Of a DNA stretch of 25,678 nt, positions 14,071 to 22,519 are shown one piece after another (within the stretch, counting starts at the first letter, position 1; each line of letters opens with the position of its first letter). A program made the position numbers and the translations under genes. The notes beneath the pieces were generated by a model. That model had not been told where the DNA came from and did not search any database. It worked only from the letters and a program-made list of their open reading frames with translations. Source of the DNA: CALKMS01 sp036796755 (GTDB lineage Bacteria; Actinomycetota; Aquicultoria; SKW223; CALKMS01); NCBI GenBank assembly GCA_036796755.1, contig DAIRCJ010000014.1, positions 1 to 25,678 of the forward strand, given 5' to 3'.

Positions 14071-14643
14071 TTGGAGGAAAAGACTGAAGTTAGAGAAATA
14101 ATTGAAGACACAGAGAAACGAATGAAAAAGGCTGTTCAGACAGTAGCTCAGGAGTTTCTTACGGTGAGAACCGGTCGGGTAAGTCCGGCCTTACTGGAAA
14201 ACATTAAGGTCGATTATTATGGAACTCCAACTCCCATACCCCATCTGGCTACTGTTTCCTCGCCTGAACCTTTACTTCTAATAATTCAACCCTGGGACCG
14301 AAACATTATTAAAGAAATTGAGAGGGCACTGCTTCAGTCCGATTTAGGAGTTAATCCCACCAACGATGGCCAGATTATCAGAGTTCCCTTTCCTCCTTTA
14401 ACTGAGGAAAGAAGAAAGGAGTTTGTTAGATTAGCCGGGAAGATAGCCGAAGAAGGAAGGGTAGCTATCCGAAACTTAAGAAGAGAGGCTAATGAAAAAC
14501 TTAAAGAACTCAAGGATGAGCATAAAATCTCTGAGGATGATTGGCGCAGGAGCCACGAAGAAGTTCAAAAAATAACTGATAAGCACATTGAAGAGATAAA
14601 TCAGATGCTTAAGAAAAAAGAGTCGGAAATAATGGAAGTTTAA
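14071..14643 (+). CDS. frr: Ribosome recycling factor
   Basis: RRF splits post-termination ribosomes together with EF-G. At 190 residues from TTG 14071 it matches the usual 185. Marks are FLTVRTGRVSPALLENIKVDYYGTPTPI near residues 29-56, IQPWDRN, LGVNPTNDGQIIRVPFPPLTEERRKEFV, and the C-terminal helical part with AIRNLRREANEKLKEL and HKISEDD. TTG at 14071 is chosen because GGGGGGAG (14059-14066) precedes it by 4 nt and the first residues (MEEKTEVREI) are family-like. The frame continues upstream within pyrH only by chance. It is tightly coupled to pyrH. Confidence 0.96.
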   Translation: MEEKTEVREIIEDTEKRMKKAVQTVAQEFLTVRTGRVSPALLENIKVDYYGTPTPIPHLATVSSPEPLLLIIQPWDRNIIKEIERALLQSDLGVNPTNDGQIIRVPFPPLTEERRKEFVRLAGKIAEEGRVAIRNLRREANEKLKELKDEHKISEDDWRRSHEEVQKITDKHIEEINQMLKKKESEIMEV

Positions 14644-14653
14644 CGGAGAACTC

Positions 14654-15415
14654 TTGTTTTTATTTTGGGAAAAACTTCAAACCAACCGCCTGGAAAGGAA
14701 GGTGATCCGTCACCCCTTACCCCGCCATATTGCTATAATCACTGATGGCAATGGCCGCTGGGCTAAAAAAAGGAACTTGCCGCGGATAGCCGGGCATCGT
14801 CAGGGGGTAGAAGCTATTCGGAGAGTGGTGGAAGAAGCGGCCCGGATAAAAATTGACTTCCTCACTTTTTATTCCTTTTCCACGGAAAACTGGTCGCGCC
14901 CTAAAGATGAGGTTGAAGGTTTAATGAGTTTGTTTGAGGAAATGGCAAGAAAAGAAGCGGATAACTTAAAAAGAAACGGAGTAAAACTCAGGTTGACGGG
15001 CCGAATAGATGAACTGCCTTCCAGAGTTAAAGAGGCTATGCTGAAAGCGGTTGAAGAAACCAGCGAAGGGAAAAGATTAACCTTAACTTTAGCTTTAAAC
15101 TATGGAGGAAGAGCTGAGATTTTGGATGCGGTAAACAGGATTGTGGGTGAAGTTCAAAAGGGGAGGAGCCTGCCACGGGTTGATGAGGAAATTTTTAAAA
15201 AATACCTTTATCTTCCAGAGCTACCCGACCCCGATTTACTAATTCGAACCAGCGGGGAGTTGAGGGTAAGCAACTTTCTGCTCTGGCAGATTGCTTATAC
15301 CGAAATCTGGGTCACTGATGTTTTGTGGCCGGATTTCAAACCTTACCATCTGCTGTTAGCCATTAGTGACTTTCAGAGAAGACAGAGAAGGTTCGGCGGT
15401 GTTAAGGGAGATTAG
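14654..15415 (+). CDS. uppS: Undecaprenyl-diphosphate synthase (cis-prenyltransferase)
   Basis: UppS extends farnesyl-PP with isopentenyl-PP to the C55 lipid carrier for peptidoglycan and other surface polymers. The 253-residue protein has all family motifs: HIAIITDGNGRWA with the catalytic Asp31, GHRQGVEAIR, FLTFYSFSTENWSRP, LNYGGRAEI, and PDPDLLIRTSGELRVSNFLLWQ followed by YTEIWVTDVLWPDF. The residue before the catalytic Asp is Thr30, where Met is usual. The TTG start has GGAG 5 nt upstream. It lies 10 nt after frr and overlaps cdsA by 17 nt. Confidence 0.97.
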   Translation: MFLFWEKLQTNRLERKVIRHPLPRHIAIITDGNGRWAKKRNLPRIAGHRQGVEAIRRVVEEAARIKIDFLTFYSFSTENWSRPKDEVEGLMSLFEEMARKEADNLKRNGVKLRLTGRIDELPSRVKEAMLKAVEETSEGKRLTLTLALNYGGRAEILDAVNRIVGEVQKGRSLPRVDEEIFKKYLYLPELPDPDLLIRTSGELRVSNFLLWQIAYTEIWVTDVLWPDFKPYHLLLAISDFQRRQRRFGGVKGD

Positions 15416-16211
15416 GTCGGGACGGTTTGGTGATTTACCCTTGCGGCTGGCCGGGGCGGTTTTGACAGCTTTCGTTCTCCTTTTGCCACTTTTTCTGGGT
15501 TCAATTTTTTTGAAGCTCTGGTTTTTTCTTCTTCTCTCTTTTTGCTTGTATGAATTAGGGTTGAATGTTTTAAAATCACCCGGTCTTTTTGCTATTGGCC
15601 TGCTTTCAGGAGCTTCTTTGTTCTGGCTTACTAATTATTCCGGAGGGACAGGTTTTTTTCTGGCCTCGGTTTTCTTACTCTTACTTTATTTTTTAGCCGC
15701 TCTTTTTTTGAACTCTGATCTCAATTTACTGGGAGTTTCTTTTCTTTACTCTTTTTATCTTGGAACCTGTTTTGTTTCTTTGACTTCTCTTTTTTTTCTG
15801 CCCCAGGGCAGAGTACTCTATTTGCTTCTTCTGCTTCTAGTCTGGATAGGGGATACAATGGCTTATTTTATCGGTTTGCTTTTCGGGAAAAGAAAGGTTG
15901 CTCCAGAAATAAGCCCTCATAAAACCTGGGAAGGAGTCATTGGAGGCTTTTTTTTCACCCTTCTATCCGGTCTTATTCTAAGTTTCTTTTTCAAGCTTAA
16001 TGTTTATTTTTCTTTGGGAGCTTCTTTGATGGTTGGTTTTGCTTCCCCAGTGGGAGATTTAATAGAATCCGCTTTGAAAAGGAAGTTTGGTTTAAAAGAT
16101 TCGGGCTCTCTTTTCCCCGGGCACGGGGGAGCTCTTGATCGGTTCGATAGTCTGCTTTTTTCCGCTTTACTTTTCCTTTTTTACCTGCGCTTTTTAGGAG
16201 TCTGGCAGTGA
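15399..16211 (+). CDS. cdsA: Phosphatidate cytidylyltransferase
   Basis: CdsA makes CDP-diacylglycerol from phosphatidate and CTP at the inner membrane, the branch point of phospholipid synthesis. The 270-residue protein has about seven to eight hydrophobic segments. The C-terminal family signature is complete (SALKRKFGLKDSGSLFPGHGG followed by ALDR), and WIGDTMAYFIG and HKTWEGVIGG are the other conserved blocks. GTG at 15399 is chosen because AAGG lies 7 nt upstream and the N terminus reads LREIRSGRFGDLPLRLAGA; an in-frame GTG at 15366 would reach deeper into uppS. It overlaps uppS by 17 nt and dxr by 4 nt. Confidence 0.95.
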   Translation: MLREIRSGRFGDLPLRLAGAVLTAFVLLLPLFLGSIFLKLWFFLLLSFCLYELGLNVLKSPGLFAIGLLSGASLFWLTNYSGGTGFFLASVFLLLLYFLAALFLNSDLNLLGVSFLYSFYLGTCFVSLTSLFFLPQGRVLYLLLLLLVWIGDTMAYFIGLLFGKRKVAPEISPHKTWEGVIGGFFFTLLSGLILSFFFKLNVYFSLGASLMVGFASPVGDLIESALKRKFGLKDSGSLFPGHGGALDRFDSLLFSALLFLFYLRFLGVWQ

Positions 16212-17359
16212 GGAAAAAAGTAGTTGTTCTTGGTTCAACTGGTTCGATTGGGACCCAAACCTTGGAGATTATCAGTAAGTTTCCAGATTACTTTGAGGTT
16301 CTTGGTTTAGCCACTCATTCCCGTGTTGATTTACTCCTTTCCCAGGTAGAAAAGTTTAAACCGCGTTTCGTAGGAGTAGTCAGCCCCGATAAGGCTGAAG
16401 AGTTTAAAAAAATTAAACCTTCCGGAATTGAACTTTTAACTTCCAATGAGGCTTTAGCTGTTCTGGCTTCTCTAGCCGAAGCCGATCTTATAGTTAACGC
16501 TCTAGTGGGAGCAGCTGGTTTAAGGTCGACCCTGGCCGCTCTTGAAGCTGGCAAAACCGTTGCCTTGGCTAACAAGGAATCAATGGTTGCTGGGGGACCA
16601 ATTGTTTTAAAAGCTTTAGAGAAGGGCGGAGCGATTGTCCCGATTGACAGCGAACACAGCGCTTTGTTTCAGTGTTTGACCGGGGAAAAGAGGGAGGAAG
16701 TTAAAAAGATTTATATTACTGGTTCGGGAGGTCCTTTTCGGGGCCGAAACTGGAAAGAGCTTGAAAAGGTTTCAGTAAAGGAAGCCCTGGCTCATCCTCG
16801 CTGGAAAATGGGGCCTAAAATTACCATTGACTCGGCTACTTTAATGAATAAAGGCCTGGAAGTAATTGAAGCTCATTTTCTTTTTCAAATCCCTTATGAT
16901 CATATTGAAGTAGTTATCCATCCCGAAAGTCTGGTTCATGGATTGGTGGAGTTTGTCGACGGTTCAATTAAGGCTCAGATTGGACCGACTGATATGAGGT
17001 TACCGATTGAGTTTGCTCTCTTTTATCCCTTTCGAGCCGAAAGAGTGGTAGAAAGTCTGAATTTGTCAAATCTTACTTTTCACTTTGAGCCACCAGATTT
17101 TTCCAATTTTCCTTGCCTGAAGATTGCTTTGGAAGCAGCCTGTCTGGGGAGGTCCTATCCGGTGGTTTTGAACGCAGCCAATGAAATTGCCGTTTTTTCT
17201 TTTTTGAAAGAGAAAATTCGCTTTACTCAGATTCCGGTTATAATTGAGAAGGTGATTGAAAAACATAAACCGGTGGAACTGACTTCTCTTGAGGTGGTAG
17301 AAGAGGTTGATGGCTGGGCAAGAAAGGAAGCCAGCCAAATTTTAAAAACCAAGGAGTGA
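16208..17359 (+). CDS. dxr: 1-deoxy-D-xylulose 5-phosphate reductoisomerase
   Basis: Dxr converts DXP to MEP with NADPH, the committed step of the MEP isoprenoid route. At 383 residues it has the standard length. Motifs are the NADPH fold LGSTGSIGTQTLEII at the N terminus, ANKESMVAGG, the metal/substrate segment PIDSEHSALFQCL, TGSGGPFRG, HPRWKMGPKITIDSATLMNKGLEVIEAH, VVIHPESLVHGLVEFVDGS and LNAANEIAV. GTG at 16208 overlaps the cdsA stop as GTGA. Together with ispG and uppS in the same operon it supplies the isoprenoid precursors for the lipid carrier. Confidence 0.98.
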   Translation: MRKKVVVLGSTGSIGTQTLEIISKFPDYFEVLGLATHSRVDLLLSQVEKFKPRFVGVVSPDKAEEFKKIKPSGIELLTSNEALAVLASLAEADLIVNALVGAAGLRSTLAALEAGKTVALANKESMVAGGPIVLKALEKGGAIVPIDSEHSALFQCLTGEKREEVKKIYITGSGGPFRGRNWKELEKVSVKEALAHPRWKMGPKITIDSATLMNKGLEVIEAHFLFQIPYDHIEVVIHPESLVHGLVEFVDGSIKAQIGPTDMRLPIEFALFYPFRAERVVESLNLSNLTFHFEPPDFSNFPCLKIALEAACLGRSYPVVLNAANEIAVFSFLKEKIRFTQIPVIIEKVIEKHKPVELTSLEVVEEVDGWARKEASQILKTKE

Positions 17360-17364
17360 TAAAT

Positions 17365-18426
17365 TTGTTTTTCTGGATTTTAGCGGTTTTTGGGATTGGC
17401 TTTCTGGTTTTTATCCACGAGCTTGGTCATTTTCTTCTGGCTAAAGCTCTGGGAGTTAAGGTTAAAGAGTTTTTTATTGGTCTGCCCTTTGGTCCTGCGA
17501 TTTTTTCTTTTAAGTGGGGGGAGACGGTTTATGGGTTTCGCTGGGTTCTTTTGGGAGGCTATGTCAGTCTTTATGGCGAAAAGCCTGAAGAGAAGGAAAG
17601 TCAAGACAAAAGTTCTTTTCAAAACCAGCCCGCTTATAAAAAAATTGCTATTACCTTAGCTGGGCCTTTCTTTAACTATCTTTTTGCTCTTTTCATCGTG
17701 GTCTTCTTTTTTATGCGAGGGGTTTACCTGCCTTCCACAACAATTTTTAAAGTTGAGAAAAGTTCGCCGGCGGCTAAAGCTGGCCTTTTGCCTGGGGATA
17801 AAATTTTAAAAGTTGGCGAGAAAGTCACAATCAGCTGGGATAGTCTTTCAACCGTTATCAAATCATTGCCCGAAAAGGAAACAGTTATTGTGATTTTAAG
17901 GAAAGGGCGGATTCTAAAGATTAGAGTTCGAATTGGCGTTAAAGGAAACAATGGTTACCTGGGAATTCAGCCTTCTCTGGTTAAAGTTTCTTTTCCTTTT
18001 TTTAAAGCCCTACGCGAAGGAGTAGCTTTTACCTGGTGGCAAATTAAATTCACTTTTCTTTTGCTTGGAAAAACTGTTTTGCAGGGGACGGTTTTAAAGT
18101 ACACGACCAGTGTAGTTGGAGCAACGGCTATTACTACTGAAGCTGCCAGGGTAGGTTGGGATTCGTTCCTTTCAGTTTTAGCTGCTATTTCTCTAGCTTT
18201 AGCTTTGGCTAATCTTCTACCAATTTTACCAGCTGATGGTGGGAATATTTTAATTCAAGTTTACGAAGGCTTGACCCGTCGCCGTATCAATCCGAAGATC
18301 CTTCAGTCCCTTCAGTTTGTTGGGTTAACTTTACTAGTTTTTCTTTTTGTTTACGTTATCTTTTCTGATTTAAAAATTTTGATTACCCGCGGAGTCCAGG
18401 GTTTTTTTGAAATAACCCCGCCTTAA
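17365..18426 (+). CDS. rseP: RseP-type site-2 membrane metalloprotease
   Basis: This intramembrane zinc protease cleaves membrane-spanning regulators or signal-peptide remnants. The HExxH zinc site HELGH (residues 18-22) lies in the first membrane helix. A PDZ domain is at about residues 125-200 (SSPAAKAGLLPGDKILKVG). The second metal-ligand motif reads NLLPILPADGGN, where the usual form is P-x-LDGG, so the Leu before Asp is Ala. Other membrane segments follow PDZ, and the last is near the C terminus. TTG at 17365 is preferred over GTG at 17356 because AAGGAG (17351-17356) is 8 nt from TTG but abuts GTG. The length is 353 residues. Position between dxr and ispG is the common arrangement. Confidence 0.95.
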   Translation: MFFWILAVFGIGFLVFIHELGHFLLAKALGVKVKEFFIGLPFGPAIFSFKWGETVYGFRWVLLGGYVSLYGEKPEEKESQDKSSFQNQPAYKKIAITLAGPFFNYLFALFIVVFFFMRGVYLPSTTIFKVEKSSPAAKAGLLPGDKILKVGEKVTISWDSLSTVIKSLPEKETVIVILRKGRILKIRVRIGVKGNNGYLGIQPSLVKVSFPFFKALREGVAFTWWQIKFTFLLLGKTVLQGTVLKYTTSVVGATAITTEAARVGWDSFLSVLAAISLALALANLLPILPADGGNILIQVYEGLTRRRINPKILQSLQFVGLTLLVFLFVYVIFSDLKILITRGVQGFFEITPP

Positions 18427-18430
18427 GCCT

Positions 18431-19480
18431 ATGATAAACAGAAAGAAAACCAGGAAAGTCCGAGTTGGGAACCTTTTTCTGGGTGGCGGAGAGCCTATTA
18501 GGGTTCAGTCAATGACTAATACCCCTACTGAGGATGAAAAGGCTACTGCCAAACAGGTAGAGGAGCTTATTGAATCTGGATGTGAGATTATCAGGTTAGC
18601 GATAAGAAGCCAAGAGGCTTTAAAAACTTTCTCCCGGTTGAAAAAAAATTTTTCTGTTCCCCTGGTTGCTGATATTCACTTTAATTACCGCCTGGCTCTG
18701 GCCAGTGTGGAAGCCGGGGCAGACAAAATAAGAATAAATCCTGGAACCATTGGGGGAGAGGATAAGGCTAAAATTGTAGTGTTTGCTTGCCGGGAAAGAG
18801 AAGTTCCTATTCGCTTAGGGCTTAATTCTGGTTCTTTACCCGAATCTTATTCGGAGATAAAGGACAAAGCTGAGGCTTTGGTAAAGGCAGCCCTGGACTA
18901 TATTAAGCTTTTTGAGGACTGGGGTTTTTATCGGATTATTGTTTCGGTAAAAGCTTCTACGATTGTGGAAACCGTAAAAGCCTATCAACTCCTTTCTCAA
19001 AAAACCGATTATCCTCTTCATCTTGGTTTAACTGAAGCTGGTCCTTTAATCCCGGGAACGGTGAAATCTGTTCTAACTTTAAGCCAGCTTTTAAAAGAAG
19101 GCATTGGAGATACCATTCGGGTTTCCTTAACTGGGAATCCAGTGAATGAGGTCAGGGTGGGGTTTGAACTTCTGAAAGCTTTGGGTTTAAGAAAAGGTCC
19201 GGATTTGATTTCCTGCCCTACCTGTGGGCGCTGCGAAATTGACCTTGAAGCCCTGGTCCAGGAAGTTGAGAGAGCTCTTTGGAAGGTCCCAAAAGCTATA
19301 AAGGTAGCGGTAATGGGTTGTTCAGTTAATGGACCTGGGGAGGCAAAAGAGGCAGACGTGGGAGTAGCAGGCGGAAAAGACAGCGCCTTGCTTTTTGTTA
19401 AAGGGAAAGTCATAAAAAAACTGAAGTTTGAAGAGATTTTACCTGCTTTGCTTGAGGAAATCAAAAAAATTCCTGATTAA
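18431..19480 (+). CDS. ispG: 4-hydroxy-3-methylbut-2-enyl diphosphate synthase
   Basis: IspG reduces MEcPP to HMBPP in the MEP pathway using a [4Fe-4S] cluster. At 349 residues it is the compact bacterial form. Motifs are IRVQSMTNTPTED, VPLVADIHFNYRLAL, ADKIRINPGTIG, FKVS-like RIIVSVKAS, LHLGLTEAG and IGDTIRVSLTGNP. The cluster ligands are C262, C265 (CPTC) and C297 (MGCSVNGPGEA), with the catalytic Glu304. The ATG is 4 nt after rseP and has no Shine-Dalgarno sequence, so translation probably depends on coupling. It is the last gene of the rpsB operon before a 347-nt gap. Confidence 0.97.
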   Translation: MINRKKTRKVRVGNLFLGGGEPIRVQSMTNTPTEDEKATAKQVEELIESGCEIIRLAIRSQEALKTFSRLKKNFSVPLVADIHFNYRLALASVEAGADKIRINPGTIGGEDKAKIVVFACREREVPIRLGLNSGSLPESYSEIKDKAEALVKAALDYIKLFEDWGFYRIIVSVKASTIVETVKAYQLLSQKTDYPLHLGLTEAGPLIPGTVKSVLTLSQLLKEGIGDTIRVSLTGNPVNEVRVGFELLKALGLRKGPDLISCPTCGRCEIDLEALVQEVERALWKVPKAIKVAVMGCSVNGPGEAKEADVGVAGGKDSALLFVKGKVIKKLKFEEILPALLEEIKKIPD

Positions 19481-19827
19481 CTAAGTAACCCTGTAAGGAG
19501 ATTTTAAGTCAGACCTCTTTTTCTGCTTTTGAAATGTTGAAATAAATTTTTTTTTAAATTTTCTAGTTAATGCTCTTTCCCTACCTCTACTTATGATGGA
19601 ACAGAAAAAAACATTCTTGTAAATTTAGGAATAAAAAGAAGAGTTAAAGTTAAAGGAGTCTACAGAAAAAGAGCTTCAAAACACTTTGAATTTCTATCGT
19701 TAAAAGATAAAATAAACTAGGCAAAATTTTCTAAATGGGTTTTTTGAAGGCAAGAGCTTCTGGGCTTTTCGCAGGCTTTAAAATTATTAACTTAGTTTCC
19801 CAATAAATTGAGGAGTGAAAAAAGGTT
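19481..19827. other. AT-rich intergenic gap between ispG and proS
   Basis: The longest gap in an otherwise packed region holds a short open frame with lysine-rich, protein-like sequence (listed separately) and a possible proS -10 (TAAAAT at 19779-19784) without a good -35. I see no strong intrinsic terminator after ispG. There is also no T-box: the conserved AGGGTGGNACCGCG core, sometimes found upstream of aminoacyl-tRNA synthetase genes, is absent. Confidence 0.6.
19571..19720 (+). pseudogene. Possible remnant of a coding sequence, unidentified
   Basis: The frame read from 19571 to the TAG at 19718-19720 has no internal stop, no start codon near its 5' end and no ribosome site. Its last 42 codons begin YDGTEKNILVNLGIKRRVKV and end HFEFLSLKDKIN. 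The peptide is basic and looks like the C-terminal tail of a truncated gene, but I do not recognise the family. AT-rich sequence can give such frames by chance. Confidence 0.2.
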
Positions 19828-21546
19828 TTGAAAAGGTCAGAGTTTTTTTTACCGACCTTAAAAGAAATACCAGCCGAAGCTGAAGTGGTCAGTCACCGCT
19901 TAATGCTGCGGGCTGGCTTAATTCGCAAAGTTGCTGCTGGTATTTATACCTTTTTGCCTCTGGGTTTTAAAGTTTTAAAGAGAATTGAGAGCATAGTTCG
20001 GGAAGAAATGGATAAAGCTGGGGCTCAAGAACTCCTAATGCCGGCTCTCCAACCAGCTGAACTTTGGCAGGAAAGTGGTCGCTGGTTTGCTTATGGGGCT
20101 GAAATGTGGCGACTAAAGGACCGCAATGAGCGTGATTTTTGCTTGGGCCCGACCCACGAGGAGCTGATAACTGAGATTGTCCGCAAGTCCATCCGCTCAT
20201 ATAAGGACCTTCCTTTAAATCTTTATCAAATTCAGTTTAAGTATCGGGATGAACCCAGGCCTCGTTTTGGAATTTTGCGGGCGCGAGAGTTTTTAATGAA
20301 AGACGCTTACAGTTTTGATCGGGATGAAAAGGGTCTGGAAGAGTCATATCGAAAAATGTACCAGGCTTATCAGAAAATATTTGACCGCCTAGGTTTAAAG
20401 TATTATGTCGTTGAAGCGGCAACTGGTTTGATTGGCGGTCGTTATTCTCACGAGTTTATAGCCGAAGCCGAAGCTGGCGAAGACTTGATTTACACTTGTG
20501 ACAGCTGCGATTATGGAGCTAATGCGGAACTGGCAACTAGCAGAGCAGACTACTTTTCAGACGAAGAGGAAAGGGAGTATCGTGAAGTTTTCACTCCTTC
20601 TCTAACTTCCGTGGAAGAGGTCTCAAATTTCTTAAACACTGAACCTCGAAAGCTGGTTAAAACGATGATTTATCTTCTTAATAATCGCCCGATTGCTGTT
20701 TTAGTGCCTGGCAATAGAGAAGTCAATGAATCGAAACTGGCCTCTCTCCTTGAGAGTGATCGTTTTGAACTGCTTTCAGATGAAGGCTTCGAAAAATATG
20801 GCCTGGTTAAAGGTTTTGTCGGGCCGGTTGGGCTAAAAGTTGATAAAGTTTTGGCTGATAGTCGGGTTAAAGGGATGAAAAATTTTGTTGTTGGAGCCAA
20901 TAAACCTGACACTCATCTAATTGATGTTAATTTAAAAGACTTTAAAGTGGATGTTTTTGGGGACGTTACTTTTCCCTTAGAAGGAGAAGCTTGTCCTCGT
21001 TGCTTGAAGGGAAGGTTGAAGTTGAAAAGAGGTATTGAGCTGGGGCATGTTTTTCAGCTGGGGACTCGCTATAGTGAGGCAATGAAAGCTTATTTTAACG
21101 ATGTTGATGGAAACCTGAAACCTTACCAGATGGGTTGTTATGGAATTGGTGTTTCCCGCTTGCTTTCAGCCATAATTGAGCAAAACTACGACGAGAAGGG
21201 AATAATCTGGCCCTGGTCGATAGCTCCTTTTGAGGCACACTTAATCCTGGTTTTTCCGGAAAAGGAAGACCTGAAAGGTAAAGCTGAAAAATTCTATCAG
21301 GATTTAAAGAGAAAAGGATTTGAGGTTTTGTTTGACGACCGCCTGGAAGTTTCTCCGGGCGAGAAATTTGCCGAGGCTGATTTGCTCGGGGCACCCCTTC
21401 AGGTAATTTTTGGTAAGAAAGCACTTCAGGGGGAAGTGGAGATAAAAATAAGGAGGACGGGGGAGAGAAGAGATTTGCCTCTGGAGGAAGGTTTAAGTTT
21501 TGTGAAAAATACAATTGAAGAGGTTAGAGAAGGCAAGGAGGACTGA
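19828..21546 (+). CDS. proS: Prolyl-tRNA synthetase (bacterial type with editing domain)
   Basis: ProRS charges tRNA-Pro and is a class II synthetase. At 572 residues it is the bacterial type with an inserted editing domain. Motif 1 lies near residues 45-75 (VLKRIESIVREEMDKAGAQELLMPAL region). TxE-loop GPTHEELIT and motif 2 (YRDEPRPRFGILRAREFLMKDAYSF) follow. The insertion, with KTMIYLLNNRPIAVLVPG and a GPVGL segment, spans about 225-390 and removes mischarged Ala. Motif 3 is GIGVSRLLSAIIEQ, then the anticodon-binding domain. The TTG start has AAAAAAGG nearby and GAGGAG 12 nt away, so ribosome spacing is imperfect. The next gene starts 4 nt after the stop. Confidence 0.97.
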   Translation: MKRSEFFLPTLKEIPAEAEVVSHRLMLRAGLIRKVAAGIYTFLPLGFKVLKRIESIVREEMDKAGAQELLMPALQPAELWQESGRWFAYGAEMWRLKDRNERDFCLGPTHEELITEIVRKSIRSYKDLPLNLYQIQFKYRDEPRPRFGILRAREFLMKDAYSFDRDEKGLEESYRKMYQAYQKIFDRLGLKYYVVEAATGLIGGRYSHEFIAEAEAGEDLIYTCDSCDYGANAELATSRADYFSDEEEREYREVFTPSLTSVEEVSNFLNTEPRKLVKTMIYLLNNRPIAVLVPGNREVNESKLASLLESDRFELLSDEGFEKYGLVKGFVGPVGLKVDKVLADSRVKGMKNFVVGANKPDTHLIDVNLKDFKVDVFGDVTFPLEGEACPRCLKGRLKLKRGIELGHVFQLGTRYSEAMKAYFNDVDGNLKPYQMGCYGIGVSRLLSAIIEQNYDEKGIIWPWSIAPFEAHLILVFPEKEDLKGKAEKFYQDLKRKGFEVLFDDRLEVSPGEKFAEADLLGAPLQVIFGKKALQGEVEIKIRRTGERRDLPLEEGLSFVKNTIEEVREGKED

Positions 21547-21550
21547 AGGT

Positions 21551-22201
21551 TTGAAGGTTGTTGCCATAGTTCCAGCTTACAATGAGGAAAAACGCATAGG
21601 GAGGGTGCTTGAACCCTTGTTGAAATCGGGTATTTTTTGCCGGGTGCTGGTGGTTGACGATGGTTCGGTGGACGGAACTTTTAAAGTAGCCAGTGATTCC
21701 GGGGCTGAAGTTTATCGTCTGGAAAAAAATCGGGGCAAGGGAGCTGCTTTACAGAGAGGACTTGAAGCTGCTGGAGAGGCTGACATCTATTTTTTTATAG
21801 ATGCTGACCTTATTGGGTTGAGAGAAGAGCATTTGAAGAAAATGCTCCAACCACTTTTGGAAGATGAAGACCTGGTTATGACGGTTGGTATTTTTAAGGG
21901 TGGAAGATTAAGAACCGACTTTGCCCAGGCCGTAGCCCCCCAGATCTCCGGTCAGCGAGCTTTCAAAAAGTCTTTTCTGGCTGGCTTGCCCGACCTTTCG
22001 GAAAGCGGATTTGGTTGTGAGGTGATAATCAATCAGCATCTTGAAAAACAGGGGTTTAAATTTCGCGAAGTTTATCTTGAAGGCCTTTCTCAGGTGGTGA
22101 AAGAAGAAAAAATCGGTTACCCGAAAGGATTTTTGTATCGATTGAAAATGTACTGGGAGCTTTTTACTAACTGGCTAAAAACTCGCTTTTTGTTAGCCTG
22201 A
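21551..22201 (+). CDS. Family 2 glycosyltransferase
   Basis: This 216-residue GT-A fold enzyme has the GT2 signatures: VPAYNEE (residues 7-13), VVDDGSVDGT (34-43), NRGKGAAL (60-67) and the metal-binding DAD (84-86). It would transfer a sugar from a nucleotide sugar. There is no clear transmembrane pair, so it is cytoplasmic or peripheral. The closest general types are dolichol-phosphate-mannose-synthase-like and glucosyl-3-phosphoglycerate-synthase-like enzymes; acceptor and donor cannot be determined. TTG at 21551 follows AAGGAGG (21535-21541) at 9 nt; upstream in-frame starts would overlap proS. It lies 4 nt after proS and 13 nt before the ACT gene. Confidence 0.9.
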   Translation: MKVVAIVPAYNEEKRIGRVLEPLLKSGIFCRVLVVDDGSVDGTFKVASDSGAEVYRLEKNRGKGAALQRGLEAAGEADIYFFIDADLIGLREEHLKKMLQPLLEDEDLVMTVGIFKGGRLRTDFAQAVAPQISGQRAFKKSFLAGLPDLSESGFGCEVIINQHLEKQGFKFREVYLEGLSQVVKEEKIGYPKGFLYRLKMYWELFTNWLKTRFLLA

Positions 22202-22214
22202 TAATGAGGAGAAA

Positions 22215-22487
22215 ATGAGCAAAGCAATTGTCAGTATAATTGGGGTTGATAGAGTGGGGATAGTGGCCGGCATTTCTACCGTTCTGGCCGAGCATAATGC
22301 TAATATTGTCAATATCTCTCAGACAAATTTTGAAGATATTTTTACGATGATTATGCTGGTTGACGTTTCCAGGGTCAGAGGAAGTTTTGAGGATTTACAA
22401 AGGGCGTTGGAGGAAAAAGGGAAAGAGCTTGGAGTGCAGGTTAACATTCAGCGAGAAGAGATTTTTCGCTATATGCACCGAATATAA
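22215..22487 (+). CDS. ACT-domain protein, UPF0237 family
   Basis: This 90-residue protein is a single ACT domain with the family opening KAIVSIIGVDRVGIVAGISTVLAE and the NIVNISQTNFEDIFTMIMLVD core. ACT domains bind amino acids or similar ligands and regulate partner proteins; the ligand here is unknown. The ATG has a GAGGAG site at 5 nt. It lies 32 nt before the UPF0210 gene. The two are neighbours in many Firmicutes and other genomes, suggesting that the ACT protein regulates or assists the UPF0210 protein. That partnership is an inference from conserved neighbourhood. Confidence 0.93.
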   Translation: MSKAIVSIIGVDRVGIVAGISTVLAEHNANIVNISQTNFEDIFTMIMLVDVSRVRGSFEDLQRALEEKGKELGVQVNIQREEIFRYMHRI

Positions 22488-22519
22488 AGATTTTAGTTAT
22501 TTTTAGGAGGCCTGGTTAA

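Noticed and set aside
19018..19464. 148-codon open frame on the minus strand across ispG
   Set aside because: Antisense of the ispG coding sequence; no independent evidence.
19481..19827. T-box riboswitch upstream of proS
   Set aside because: The T-box core sequence and a following terminator are absent.
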